From assembly GCA_038030265.1 (NCBI GenBank), contig CM075938.1:19693009-19757008 (forward strand): DNA of 64,000 nucleotides. Direction: 5' to 3'. This document shows, in pieces, positions 11,801 through 24,861 of this stretch; the stretch's first letter is position 1, and each line of letters starts with the position of its first letter. The stretch comes from Corythucha ciliata (lineage: Eukaryota > Arthropoda > Insecta > Hemiptera > Tingidae). The position numbers and the translations under genes are program-made. Under the pieces are notes generated by a model. The model was not told the origin of the DNA. It searched no databases and saw nothing but the letters and a program-made list of their open reading frames with translations.

Positions 11801-12539
11801 ACTTAACTTCTCTCTTCCCATTTTCTCGCCCCTGGTGTTAACACAAAAGGGGAAGGGTGTTGCAAAGAGGGAGGGGAGCTTATTTTTTTCCTGAAAAAAG
11901 AATAAAAAAACTAAAAAGGGTTGTTTCACGGGGTTTGCGGGGTTGGGGTTGCTGCCATCGTATCTTTTTTCTCTTGCCATTGCTTACTATTTCTGTTGTG
12001 CGTGGGGTTTGTGTTATTCACGGGGGTTTAAGGCCCTTTTTTTCGCTCTCACTCGCTATTATTTTATTTTTCTTTTTATCTGCCCCCTTATTTTATCCCC
12101 TGTACTCCTCCGCCAACCATACATGCCACTATTTTCTAGTCATACAGAGAGCTCTATTTTATATCGTTGGCAATAGCGCCCTGTGATGGCAGTAACCCCT
12201 TCGGAGAAGCAGTAGGATCTTGTGATGGACGGGCGTATGAGGGGAGGGGGAGGGCGTATGTGTTTTTGTTTTATATTTAAGTTTTATTTATTCCCAAGCT
12301 TGAAAAACGACCGTTCCGAACTTTTTTTCTTTCTATATGACTCAAAACTGCACAATCGGAACAGAAATTTATTCCTTAAATAATTTTTATTTTTGGCGGG
12401 TGATTCGCGAGGGGGGAGGTGTACCTTGTAATTTACAAAGCCGTCGTTCACTGAAGCATGTACATTGTGATTATTGAAAGTGGTCGTTCCATAGTTCCAG
12501 AAATCTGGCAGTCGCCAGTCGCGGGTATGCCGCCTCTAT
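8876..12539. other. plain region: no gene seen
   Basis: No recognised coding region. It contains G runs at 9055-9063 and 9288-9297, a GA-rich tract near 9598-9613, a C run at 11008-11016, a 14-bp palindrome AAGCTTTAAAGCTT at 10752-10765, and a triplicated CTCTAACC octamer at 11068-11091 that merges into a C run. Open frames of 60-110 codons are low-complexity (Phe/Leu-rich or Gly-rich) and scattered on both strands. Confidence 0.6.
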
Positions 12540-12755
12540 AGCAAATCCGCATTCAAAGTCTAAAGTTTCGCGCGTTTGTCACTTCAAAGACCAAATTTCG
12601 TTGATCCGCTTCCTGAAAACACAATTTACGCGGATGTGGCCCTTCAAGTTAAACTAATGTGGCGGGATTGACATATCAAACACTGATATCATGGGTTTGG
12701 CTCCCTCAACAAATCTAATTTCTGCGAGAAGATTCCTTCAAGAACTGAATTAGAA
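12540..12755 (-). repeat. 31-bp island repeat array, orientation B
   Basis: Units such as AGTTTCGCGCGTTTGTCACT then TCAAAGACC, and ACAATTTACGCGGATGTGGC then CCTTCAAG. The array abuts the long-inverted-repeat element that starts at 12756. Confidence 0.65.
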
Positions 12756-13407
12756 GGGGAGAAGTAACAAAAATTCCGTCCAGACGGCATAGACGTTTTA
12801 TTCTTGTGATAACGCATTGGAAAATATTGGGAAATGAATATTACGTTTCATGCTAACGGGTTCTGCGGCTGCGAGCCAAACGAAAAGTCGGAAAAGTCGA
12901 AAACCCCTTTAATTTGAAGTACCGCTTGTCGCTGTCAGGGTGTATGGGACCTATTAGAAGAAGAGGGACGAAAAATTCTAGTATCGAATCCGTTTTATTT
13001 ATTCGATGCATTTTGAAAGATCCCATCGGCTGTACTCTGATTTACGTATTATGAATTTTCATATTTCGTGGTGAAAGTAACCATAATTTTACACACGCTG
13101 CAGCCTAAAATATTTTTTGGGGTGTGTTCTTACCTGAAGTGACGCTGTTTTTCTACGATAGCATACAAACTGTTCATCATAGATTTTTTATTGTATTTTT
13201 TTCAGAATTCTCATCCCATTTTCCCTCAGAAAACAGTACCCTGACACCGAAAACCGATACTTCAAATTAGAGGGTTTTAAGCTTTCATGACGCCATAGAA
13301 CCTGATAGCATTAAATGTAATTTATTCAATTCCCCATATTTTTCAATGCGTTATCACGAGAATAGAACGTCTGTGCCGTCTGATCGGAATTTGTGTTACT
13401 TCTCCCC
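12756..13407. mobile_element. 652-bp foldback element with about 200-bp inverted arms
   Basis: The left arm (12756 to about 12960) begins GGGGAGAAGTAACAAAAATT, and the right arm (about 13203-13407) ends with its complement, GTTACTTCTCCCC. Inverted similarity runs through landmark words: CAGACGGCATAGACG against CAGACGGCACAGACG, GTGATAACGCATTG on both arms, TTTAATTTGAAGTA against TCTAATTTGAAGTA, and GTGTCAGGGT against CTGTCAGGGT. Arms are estimated by eye at around 80% identical. The central 240 bp are AT-rich without a long frame. I found no convincing target duplication, so the superfamily is open. A transcript across it would fold into a long double-stranded RNA. Confidence 0.8.
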
Positions 13408-15546
13408 ACAAGTGAATCTTTGATGCCGTCTGCCACCGGTTTCGTCACGTCCAAATGGAGGCAGACAATTTTTCCCATATTGGGGAATTATTCTCGATTT
13501 TATGCGCTGGGTAAGAAAAGTATGCAAATGGTTGCACTTTTTACGTCGCTGGCTCTTGGTCTATGCTGCTTATTGGATCCCCAAATCAAGTTTTGGTGAA
13601 AAAATAAAAAAATAAATTTTCGTAGGTAACAATTAGTGACTTGAATGGGCTAAATGCTGGCCACGTGCTCACTGCTCGTCAGTTTGTCGATTTTGGTAAA
13701 TTATTTTCGAATTTATTGCCAGTGTGACCCCGGGGAGTGACTTACGGGGTTCAGGCACTTAAGATGCAGGAAACTTGTCAAATTATACATATAAGTGATC
13801 TGGATTTTTGATTTAAAAAAACGCATAGCCACGGGCCAAGATTAATTGCACTTTTTGACCCTAGAAACTGACCAGACCCCCCAGAATTCCCCCCCCCCAC
13901 CATCATTCAGGTCTACTGTGGCCCCCGTATATCTAATCCCCGGCAATTTCCATACGTTTATATGTGTTTCCAACAAGATAAATAGGAACGCTAGGCGCTT
14001 TTTCCTCCCAGTACAAGCCCAATTATTTTTTTTCCCCCATAGTTTTTTAAAATACAACAATCAATCCTGTAGAGTTGCCCCAAGTCTTTCTTTTAACTGA
14101 ATCGAAAATATAGAGAGGCTTGTCGCTAATTTTAATATTCAAACTAGCTAGACGACGACCGACGGGTGATTAACGTGTTTCTTTCTTTTTGTCTCGAAAA
14201 AACCATTAAGCGGTGGTGGAGAGAATAGGAGGGGGGGGGGAGGCCTGTTGTTGGGCAACCCACGCTTTTGAATTTTGAATTAAGCTCATTTTTTTACATT
14301 TGCGGAACCAAACCATTAGAAATGTGACTTGAATATTTCTGTAATTTAAAATCCCCCTCCCCCTCCTACTTGGAAGTTCTTCAGCATATAAGGACATTGT
14401 AATTTTGCTATTTGCTTCGAATAATCATTTAAAAAAGAACATTTTTATCGGCGGTCCCGTATCATAACTGTAACACAGACTCCGACAGCCGGTTTTGTCG
14501 TTTTTTTTTTTTTTTTAATTCGACGACAACATCGCTAAAGAAATGACGCGCGACAGATTTTTCAGTCCATCCGTTAAAATGTCGAGATACACTTCCTATA
14601 AACTGGTTTGCCGCAGACCTCGCGACGCGACTCTTGAGGCTTATTACATTACGTTTGAACTACTTTCGTAAACACACGGCACACAAGCCAGGCGCCGACG
14701 TATACCTTTACAGGGTTTTTAGTGCCATCAGCCCCTCCCCCTACCCCTTTCATAAGTGATTTGTGCTACTCTTTTCCATGCGATGAGGAAGAGAAGAATC
14801 TCTGCCCTCAAAGCGTTTTTTTAAATTTTTTATTTTTAAAAACCTCTTCATCTATTTCGGAGGGTCGACGCCTGCATTTTTATCCACACAAACATATCGA
14901 CTGTATTTCTCCCTGAAACTGCGGTTGTGGGATGGCGGGGGTGGGGCGTTTATATTTTAGGATCACAAGGAAGACCAGACGCCCTGTCCCTCTTTGGAAG
15001 ACCCCCTTGGCGGCGGTGTTGTTGTAGGTGGTGGTGGCGGTTATGAGAATTTTACCACGGCAACCTCCAGAACGGATGTTTTTTCGACATTGAAGTGACC
15101 TTACGCTCGACAAAATTTGTTCAACTCTGCGCACGATTACTGACCCTTTGTGACCTCTCCCTGGTCAAACTTGTTTGCTTTAATTAATAAATTAATAGTG
15201 GGACCCTAAAATTGTTGATTTTAACAGAAATAACGCGCAAAGGCCGGGTAAAAAAGAGGATCCGAGAAAAATAAAAGCGTTAAAAAAAACATTGATTGCT
15301 CCCCGACGTTTTTCAACTCAATTCCGCGGGTTGTTGATTGATTCTCCCCTATCGAAACAATAAAAAAAGTATGACCCCCTCCCCCATCTCTTCCAATACC
15401 ACAAAACAGTACCTTCATCACTCGAATAAACTGATGAAAAAAAGTGTTAAAATTGGTCGGCGATTGTTTTAAGATGGCCCTCGGCCCTCTTCTCCTGGAC
15501 GTGTATTCTGATTTTCCATTCGACGCAGCTTATTAGTCAAGGAGGC

Positions 15547-15597
<51 letters not shown>

Positions 15598-18500
15598 GCG
15601 AGATAAAAAGTATCTTCCGGAACAAATGAGAAATAGTCTTTAAAGAAAAAGCTAACAACCGTAAGGTAATAACCTTTAACAGAACCCCCCCCCCCCTACA
15701 AGTCAGGGGTCTTTTTCATTGACTACACGCACTTCGCTTCCAGTTAAAAAGATCTCCCACTCTCTCTCACTCTCTCCAGGGGAACGATTAAAACAATTTA
15801 AGTGAAAAGAGAAGCCGAGAATTGGAAAGACGGCTGTTTGTTGGGTGGGGGAGAGTGTTGAATGGGTAGAGAAAGAAAAGTCCCTAAGGAAAACTCTGAG
15901 AAAAAGGGCTGCAGAAACGGTAGGGGGGCTGGTGATGAGGAGGAAAAAAGTGAAAAGGGTATATTGCAGGCGAGTAGAGGGAGATTTCTTTCTTTTCGCA
16001 ACCCTTGGGTATCGTTTCCTTCCTTTCTTCAACGGGTTATAATTGCTCCCATTGCCTTCTCGACTCTATATCCGACCCTTTCCCTTTTCGTGATCTTCCG
16101 TCCCGGTTTTTTAATTGCGCTGCCGTAAACAATTTTATAACGAAATTGTTACGAAAAAATAAAACGGCCAGTTTTAGCATTTTTTTTATTATTCGTTAAG
16201 AAAAAAACTATATGGTCGGAATGTTAATTTCTGCCAAACGATCGTGGAATAGGGGCAGCTTGGGGAAATTGGCTATGACTACGAAATCTCTTGAATTTGA
16301 GAATTTCACAGAGTATTACCCACCGTGGGCCGCATAAAATCGGAGAACTCGCCCAGTAGGCCACCAACTTTAGAAATGCAGATGCACCTGTGTGTGCCAA
16401 CCTATTGATGGTAAAAAATACACATGAAAACAGTAATGTTTACATAGTGAATGAGTTGGAATTAATTATAACGACGGTGTTATTTCAATTTAATAATGTT
16501 ATTTCAATTTAATAAATTAACGAGTATCCTTTCTCCATGTTTTGAAATCAATAGCTTGCGAGATTTCGTAGAATGGTCTCTCCACGGGGCACGTGCAATT
16601 AATTTGAGAGTTGCGACCCGGTGAAAAAGCCCCATCCCCGGCTCCTCGTCAGACACTCGTCAAGAGCTTGAAATCTGAAGGGGTTGGTTTTCGAGGGTAC
16701 ACACAAGAGAGGCATGAGAGTGTATAGCGCGAAGACTAATGGCCAGAACCCAATTAGTGAACTCTCTCACTCACTCTTCCCCCCTTCGCCCTTTCATTTC
16801 CGGTGGCACAAAGTCCTGCCGGCGCGACTTTAGGGTTTGAAATAGTTGAAAGGAACGCGTTGGGGGGGGGGGGGGTCGAAAAAACAAGACAAACTCGTAG
16901 CACACGAGGGTTGAAACTAATTACACGGTTTCAAATATGCGTGAAAAATCTCACGATTTGCCGATTTTTTTTTATACCTCTGTCCATGTAGTATAACGGG
17001 GGGGGGGGTAACGTAATGCCGAGGGGACGGTATAGTGGTCCGGCTCTCATCCCCCACACACAAAAAACCGGAGGATCATCATTTTTCTTTGTTGACTTCC
17101 TACCCTGAAAAGTTTATCTCTCACTTTTCCTTTCGCGTTCGCCACCTTCTTCTTCGCCCTTAAGGGATTGAATGAAATAAATGGCAAACGAGAAAATAGC
17201 TGGTCGCAACGCAAGATAAATAGATTCAACCTGTTGTTTGGCCCTTTTGAAACATCTTATACGGTCGCAGACAAAAAAAATGAAGGGTTTCAAAAAGAAT
17301 AGGGGCGGAAGGATTTTGATCTTTTTTCCTTCTTCGTACCTCACACCCTTATTTCTTGACATCACAGGATGTCAAAGCGGGGACGATGTCTTGCCTGTCG
17401 TGGTGGGGGGCTTCAGAAAAAATATTGCGAAAAATACCACGTTAAAATCCCCCCCCCCCCACCATATTCAGCCACTCTTTTCAAAACTGCCGAGAATATG
17501 AAATTCCTCACATCCCCAAGCCTCCACCCCTTTTTTCCCCTCTGGAAGTTTTCTCCTCAAAATTAAACCTCGCACGTAAAATCTTTCAAATTTTAAACAA
17601 GAGAAATTAACGTTAATCCCCCCTCTCTTTCATTTCCTTCACCTCTTTTTCAAAGAAATAACAAAAGATTTTGAATAAAACATAAGACCGTCAAGAGATG
17701 CGTGGCGTCTTACGCACGACCCCTCAGGGCTCCTAGAATGATGGGGGGGGGGTGTGCTGTCTTCTTGATCGATCATCTCTTGTACGCCTCACCAAAATCC
17801 TCTTCCTCCCGTCATTTTTTTTTCTTTTCTCCAGCTTTGACATAGTAAACAAAATTGTTTTTTCGAAGGGTGAAGTGGTGAGAGAGAGACGAATTGACAA
17901 ACATTGCTCCATTATAGAAATTAGAGATGGAGTTTGAAAACAACAACGTATATGTACAGGGGAGGCTTAAAACAATTTTTTGTCCAGCCTTCCTCTGCAC
18001 CCACTCCCTCTTTGTGGCACTTTTAATAATTTCTTGTTGTAGGATGAGGTGGAAGGGGGTTGGGGGGACTTAACGGTAAACACCTTAATCTGGATGAGGG
18101 GGGAGGGGGTGGATTACGAAAAGAAAACAACAGTTTTTGATTAACTTTGTTTTTATATTATAAAGAAGAAAAGTGAGAAAAAGGCACTGCGTAAGAGTTA
18201 CGTGGGGTGCGTAAGAGTTATGTGGGTGGGGGAATGAAAAAACACAAGGGCGGAAAAGTTTTCAAGATCAATTAGAACTTTCCCAGGTTCTTTTTGTCAA
18301 TATAATAATTAGCGGGACCGTGGTTATGGAAGTGGCGAATGGTGTGATAGAGGAGATGGGGTAGATAAACTGATGAGGACGAGAGAGAAAAAAAATGAAG
18401 AACTAAAAAAGTTAACAATTATTTAATGAATATGAGGTCAACCATCCAGGCTGTAGACGTAAAATATTTATTCCTATTTCCTACGCATTTTAAAAGGAAG

Positions 18501-19015
18501 GTCAAGCGAAATTCACCCCCTGAAACAAAAAATTCAGCATCGAAACTGTGATGTGGTTACGTGGATTTCTCCATTTTGCCGCGCCATTTTCTCCACCTTG
18601 TTAATCTAAAATTTGGGTTTGCTCGGCTCAAGAGAAATAAACTAACGACAGTTTTAATATTTTTAACGAACTTCATTATCGAAAAACGATTGTAGGCATG
18701 TTCTCTATAATCTTCATCTCTGATCAGTTAGTGGGGGCCTTATGCCAAGGGGAGAGTTAAAATGACTGACCTCCGTTTCTTCTTCTTCTGGCTTTCTATA
18801 ATTTGATTCCATTAATTGAGGGGAGGGAATTGTGTAACAGGTATAAGTGTGTGTGTGGTGTTAGTGGTGTAACTGGTGTAAGTAAGTGGTGTAAGAGTGT
18901 GAGTATGAGGATAATGACGAGGTGGACTGTGAACAAGGCGGGCTTCTCCGCGACTTTTCGGTGAATTCTTATTCTGATGTCGATGAATTGATGCTAATCA
19001 TTTCATGTGTGTTAA
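13408..19015. other. plain region: no gene seen; many poly-G/C runs
   Basis: No coding or RNA gene recognised. Homopolymer G or C runs lie at 13889-13898, 14231-14240, 15685-15696, 16862-16875, 16998-17008, 17449-17460 and 17743-17752, with a 16-base T run at 14501-14516. Short tandem duplications occur at about 16480-16518 (TTATTTCAATTTAATAA, two copies) and 18190-18229 (GCGTAAGAGTTACGTGGG, two copies), and GTGTAAG-type low complexity at 18840-18905. Open frames are 60-110 codons and low-complexity. Confidence 0.6.
15550..15594. repeat. (GA)22 microsatellite
   Basis: An uninterrupted GA dinucleotide run of about 45 bp, the longest perfect microsatellite in the window. It is likely length-variable. 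Confidence 0.95.
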
Positions 19016-19035
19016 GGCCCGTTCACAAGCTCAGA
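19016..19035 (+). mobile_element. orphan MITE terminus (GGCCCGTTCACAAGCTC) after TAA
   Basis: TAA (19013-19015) followed by GGCCCGTTCACAAGCTC closely matches the left end at 46021 (GGCACCGTTCACAAGCTC, also after TAA). I found no matching inverted right end in the next kilobase, so this is a truncated or decayed copy at the edge of the following repeat island. Confidence 0.45.
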
Positions 19036-19620
19036 ATGAATATTTAAGCTAAACAAAAAAAAAGTTTTGGGTCTAAACCTGAAAATTAGCCCCCCCCCCT
19101 ATAAGATGCAGCATGCAAAAACTAAAAGCATGAGCCAAGTCCATGAAATTGTTTTTCGGACCATTATACTCACGACTTTTTGTTTGATTGTTTGTAATGA
19201 GCTAAACTCGTGTTTTTTTTTGTTTTTTTGTTAAAAGCAAAACTCATGAAATTTGGGGATTCTAAGTAGCTAGATCAAGAAAATTAGTAATTGAAGTAAC
19301 GGTTCCCTCAAAATTCGGTTTTGTAGCGGGCTAGAACCGCCAAATTAGTAACTTAAGGAGCCAAACCCTCCGAAATTCGGATTTTTGGCGAGCCAAGCCC
19401 GTGATATTTGGGATTTTAGAAGGCTAGACCCGCGGTGAGCCCAACCCCCGAATTATGTTCTTTTATTGGGCTAGACCAGCGAATGTGTAATTGAGGAAGT
19501 CCAACACACGATATTTGAAATTTTAGACTGCTAGACCCGCAATATTCGTGTTTTAATGTGCCAAAACCCGGAGAATTTGGCTTCATAGAGAGCCAAACTC
19601 GCAAAAGCAGTTCTTATATG
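19036..19620 (+). repeat. 31-bp island repeat array, orientation A
   Basis: Clear from about 19190: AGCTAGATCAAGAAAATTAG, GGCTAGAACCGCCAAATTAG, AGCCAAACCCTCCGAAATTC, GGCTAGACCCGCGGTGAGCC and AGAGCCAAACTCGCAAAAGC at roughly 30-bp steps. Variant spacers (AGCTAGACCCGC versus AGCCAAACCCGC) alternate. A C run lies at 19090-19099. Confidence 0.7.
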
Positions 19621-22600
19621 CAGGTATTTCTAATCCTTTTGAAACCAGATCCATAGTCTGCCGGTAAATTCGAGCACCCCTGCAAATGGTCCAAAGTTGT
19701 TAAATACGCGAGAATCTCAGAGAAACGCTCTTCCATCAACCCCTGAGCTGAGAGTAACCCGTAAAAAGGCACCCTTCAGCTATAGAGTGAGCTACCTAAG
19801 TCGATTTCGTGTGTTACCTCAGGTCCACCTATCTTAAGACCACGCAGACAGACGACGATCTGTTTCCTGGGTGCGGCATGCGGAGGGGGATATTAGTAGT
19901 TCCACTGAAATTATTGTTAAAACAGTAAGAAAGGAGGGCCCCCCCTAAACCATTCAACCAGAAGAAACACCGCCTTTCGGGCTTTTGTCAATTCTCACTT
20001 CTGTGCCTTGAATGAATATGCGGGGGCAAAGTCGACCCTCTTCAAACTATACAGACGGTTATAACGATTAAAAGCTCCCCTGAAGTCTTCCAAAACAAAA
20101 GACGATATCCGCCAGACGCGATGTTGTTCTGTGAGGCGTATGATTAAAACGATACTTAATGAAAATGACCCAATCTAGCGCAACATCTTTGGGTTCTTAT
20201 TTGTTAACTCTAAGAAATTATTGACCTTCAGTCGGCAAACAAAAGCGATGTTGTCGGACTTGTTGTTTTGCCTATAACGTTTTGTATTGGAGAAATTCCA
20301 CCCTCTCCACTACTCCACTCGTCTCTCAAATGAAAATGAAGCGAGAGCACTAAATTAGCTTCAGGGAGCACTTAAAAGGTTTCTCCTTAACGTTTTTACG
20401 CCTTGGTAGGTAACTAAGGCTTCTGTTAGTTTTTTTTTATTTCCGAAGGATTCATTTTTGTACGCGAGAGTTATAAAACAAGTGGTGCTGCCGATGGGAA
20501 AGCGTTATGTGGGGAGAGGGGGATATTTAACGAGCGCTGGATCTTTAACGATTGGTGCGCGGGTCATTCATTGAGTGTATAGGAAGAAGGAGAGCTTCCA
20601 AGTGATGGAATGGGCCAAGAAGCCCACGAGAATACAGCGGTAGTAACATCGTGTTATTAGTTGTTAAATAATTCACAAAAAGGACAACTGGAAAGAATCG
20701 GAAAAACGCAAACATCACTTTCTCTCCCCACCCCCACGCTCTTTCAACGTTTTCCCTTATTTAGAAAGATTCTACCGGCGTTTGACGCGCAATTTGCACA
20801 GACTACCCAAATAATAACGCGACCCCAACGTACCGTGAGTTTAATTTAATTGTTTGCGTTCCCTCCAGCTCGGTAGAACTTGTTCAAACTTTAAACTTTA
20901 AACTTCGCGATAACGAAAAGAGCCCCAGAGCCCTTCACTTTCGTGGATGGATTTAAGAAGCTCAAAGTTGAGGAGCGAGTGAAAACATCTCACATTTTAT
21001 ACCCCCCCTTCCCAATCCCACGGGGAAAGAGTATTTAAATCACAAAATAGCGAACCTACCCACTCTTGCTCTGCGCTAATTATTCCAACAAGTAACAAGT
21101 TTACTTGTTCCTTTTTACCGGAGGCCCCAGTTTTTTTTACCATACCCTCCCCTCCCACCACTCCCCTGTCTTTTTAAACCTCGGGAATGTTCAAATTGCC
21201 CGGAACTTGAAAGTTGAAACCACGCGATTATTATTGTTATTATTGAGGCGCTGTGTACAACGCGTATAATTACGCGGCGAATGGGGATAGGAACGCGAGT
21301 TTTTTTTTAATACGTTCAGAGAGGTTTGAGCTGTGTGCCCGGAGAGCGTCACAAATTTAAAATGAGACGGGCCACCCGACTCCACTCACCCCCACGTCTA
21401 CCGGCCTTACAAGCCTGCTAACAGCGTAGCAGTGCTTTGATTTATACACGTTAAACACGGGGCCTCGTATTGATTTTATCATCGCATGAACGGTTCTTTG
21501 AAGTTCTACTATAAAGATCGTAAGAGCAACAGCGTGCACACCGTGTGTGCAAGCTTCTGAAGTGGGGTGTGAAGGGGTGAGAGGGAAGTAATATTCTTTT
21601 TAATATTCATAACATGTAAAAATGTACTTCGCTCGAAAAGGTCACGCTGTCTATTTCATATTTAAGGGTTTTCTATGTGGGGCAGCATATTCAGTGAACT
21701 ACCCTCCTAAAGATAGCGATTTTCATGGTCAAATCCCACGTTTCGGTGTGAAATTAACATGATTTTTTCTCAGCTCCAATGGATAGCTCTTAAATGGCCT
21801 CTTTTTAAATCGCAGCAATTGGATTTCGCTGCTAAATAATTAGCAGTTGTGGGATTAGTGACTATACCCGTCCCACCCGCCTTCCGGGCGTGTTGCCGCC
21901 GTCGCTGAATCAAAATTTTCAATTATTAAATCATTCATAGTAAGATAATCCTCCACCCCACCACGCAATGCTGTCACTGACTCGCCGCCGCATGCTTTTT
22001 CAAACTGTCAGTTTCAATCTAGTTTTCCAATATGGGTGCGGAGGGAAGGGGTTTTTAACGTTATTAATAACAGGTGCGGAAAATTTTCTCTCTTTCATGA
22101 TATTTCAAAGTGTGGTGGCAGTGGTGCGGGTTGGGGTCACTGTGAAATGAAGCCCGAGACTGGAATTTCCTCCATATATAGAAATTTGTCGAGCTTTTGA
22201 CTGTACTTTATTCGAGAACTTGATAGAATAGTGAAAGAACGTGTCCTGAGAAGACGTTTTTAGCTCGTAGCACTCAGCTCTTGACGCACTTTCGGACTCA
22301 TAATTACTGGCTTTCGTCAGGAATTCAGATTGGTAAGCGGTTCCACGAATAGATCAAGGTAGTCATTAAACAAGGGTTGGGGTAGGGGGTGGGGGAAGGG
22401 AGGAAAGCGCTGTCGGAAAACTCTAGATTGCTCTTGGCAATCCTAAACCGTGGTATTAGAAACGGCGTTTTGGATCATCAAAGGCCCTAAAACGGTTGTG
22501 AAATGGAGGAGGAGGACTCTACTAATTATCCCTCAAACGCATCATCCACACGTGGGGTGACACGTATCTATAATAACGCATATATTCGAGCGCGCTACTC

Positions 22601-24280
22601 TTACTACTTCCCCTCATCCCTATGAACGTATGTTATATCATAACGCACCCATCCCTCCCACTATAAACCTGTCATATTCCTTCCCTTTACTCGGGAACCC
22701 CCTACACTATCAAACAATGACCTAATACAGAAACTGAAAACTGAATTCACTGTACACCCCCTCCCCCCAAACCACCGGAATGATTTATTTTATAAATTGT
22801 GCGGTCATAGGCCGTGGATTAGGGTCCGGTTGGGGGGTTCGAGGAATACCGCGAAATGGATGGAAAGCAAAGGACTTCCTCTCTATAACTCGCTTACTCA
22901 CTCCCTCTCTCTCTACACTACGCACCCGCAGGTTTGAGAGGAATTTTGTCGTGAATAATTTCGACATCTGCCGCAGTCATTAGTTCTCACTGTTGCGCTC
23001 AATGTGTGACGCACATTGTCGAATGCGGAGCCTTTTGGCGATGTTTGTTTATGAGGAGGTGTGGTGATGGTATGGGGGGGGGGGGCTTCTCTTCGAAAAC
23101 CCCTTGTCGGCGAATGAAATAATTTAGTCGGGGGTGCTAGATCACCTAACGACGCCCACGCGACGAATTAAGTTTGAACTACTCGCCCACCCGCGACACC
23201 ACCATACAAAAGCACACAATTTAAACTCAAATTGTGTTTGCTTGATACCGTTCGAATGCATTTGTCTCGGTAGGAAAAAAAAGAGATCGCTTGAAGATCT
23301 AGAAAGGTGAAACCAACGAAACGGAAAGGCACCCCCACCCCTCTTTTTCCACCAACACGGTACCAGGAATGAGTAATTTATAAGTTTAGAGCTCTCATCT
23401 TTAAAGCCTCCCCCCCATCACGCCCACCAACTACTCTCTTAAAGCGAAGGGATGAAAAGTGCGTGCTGCTAAGTAAACAGAGAGATTTTCGGGGGAAAAA
23501 ATGTTTGAAAAGCGGCCGAAAAATACTAAAAGTGAGGGTGGAAGGGGGACGTAAAGCTTAAAAAGCTCGGAGAATTTAAGGAAAAATAATGTATGTGTGT
23601 GGGAGAGGGAGCTTAAGGGTGACGATGCTTCCGCATTCATTCGCCCCCACCCCTAACCAGTATAAGATGCCTCAAACTAGGGGGAAAGGTATACGAGTAT
23701 TGAAAGTGAGATTATGCCACGATTTTTCATCGGGTGTGGGAAGATGTGGTGGGGGTGGGAGGAGGGAGGTTGAGGTGATACTTTATCGATATTTTAGTCA
23801 AAAAAATTTTGTTTGCGATCGTCGAACAAGAAGTATTGTTTGGTTTACGGTTTTTCGGGTATTATACGTCACCACCCAGACCACCCTCCCTTCGACACTC
23901 TTGGAGTGGCTTTTCCAATCGGAAAGAAAAAGCGACGAGTTTTCGTTTAAGCACTTTTTAAATTAAATATAGTGCGATAGAGGTTTTCACCGCTTTATGG
24001 CTCAAAATGAACAGTTTTTGAACTTAGAAACTTAACACCGTGAAACGGACATAAATCGATAATGGCTCTTTAAGAACTGTTTTTCAGACGCTTGCGGTAG
24101 GTATCAAGTCCCAGGTTCATTTCATTATCGCGAGGCCTGTGAAATGGGAACCCACGGAGGTGACACGCGATTGAGAAAGCAAAGAAAACAGGCTGTGCAG
24201 TGGCCTTATAATGGAGAATAGTCAGCGAGGACCCTTCATGATAAGGGAGGCTATGCTTCCTCACTTGACTCGAGCCTACA
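19621..24280. other. plain region: no gene seen
   Basis: No gene recognised. It contains a G run at 23074-23085, an ATT/GTT-rich tract near 21229-21245, and the hairpin at 23214-23237. The 125-codon frame at 23589-23966 starts at ATG but has a basic, domainless composition and low-complexity Gly/Arg stretches, so I leave it unannotated. Confidence 0.55.
23214..23237. repeat. perfect 9-bp stem hairpin
   Basis: ACACAATTT (23214-23222), loop AAACTC, then AAATTGTGT (23229-23237). The AT-rich perfect stem could be cruciform-forming or incidental. Confidence 0.7.
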
Positions 24281-24289
24281 CACTCAATT

Positions 24290-24860
24290 TGGACTGAAAC
24301 TCAAATTTTTTGGGCCACTTTTCACAGTTTTGTAGCTGAGGTTCCAAAGGTAAAATCCACAGATTCCTCCCCGGCTAATCCAGCTAGTCACGGTGAGAGA
24401 AGGGTTTTGGTGATGAATAGTCGGCTTCTTTAGGTAAATCTCCAGACCACTCCGGACCGGCTAGCCCGCGTTCCGAGCCCACAAACACCGTGCAATTTCG
24501 AGGATATTTTACTCAAACTCAATGGTACTGTTCTCCGAATGGTGAAATTGGGCGGCTATTAATCAAGCTTTGGGCTTTCACGAGCCCGGCGGCTGGACCG
24601 GGGTCTACGGATACTAACAAAAATGACCCCGAAACTTGAAATTTCGTCGAAATTGAGACCCGAATTACAGTACTTTTACAAGGAATTAAAAGCCTGGAAC
24701 TTAACGTGTGTATTGGTCAGGCTTTGGGCGCTGTGGGTGCCGGTTCAAGACTCATCAAGTCATCAGAGTTCCCGGGATATGCAATATAATGAAAAAAAAG
24801 ACCAGAAAGGTGAAATGTAGCGAAAGTAAGGAACATAAACTTGCAATTTTCTGAGTATAT
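24290..24860 (+). repeat. 31-bp island repeat, orientation A, strongly decayed
   Basis: Recurrent words of the form GAAACTTGAAATTTCGTCG, ACCGTGCAATTTCGAGG and GTGAAATTGGGCGGC at irregular 30-60 bp spacing, more degenerate and GC-richer than in other islands. It is interrupted by the 138-bp MITE at 24862. Confidence 0.45.
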
Positions 24861-24861
24861 A

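Noticed and set aside
17020..17060. tRNA-like A box (GGTATAGTGGTCCGGCTCTC)
   Set aside because: Resembles the 5' part of tRNA-Asp/Glu but has no B box or acceptor stem downstream.
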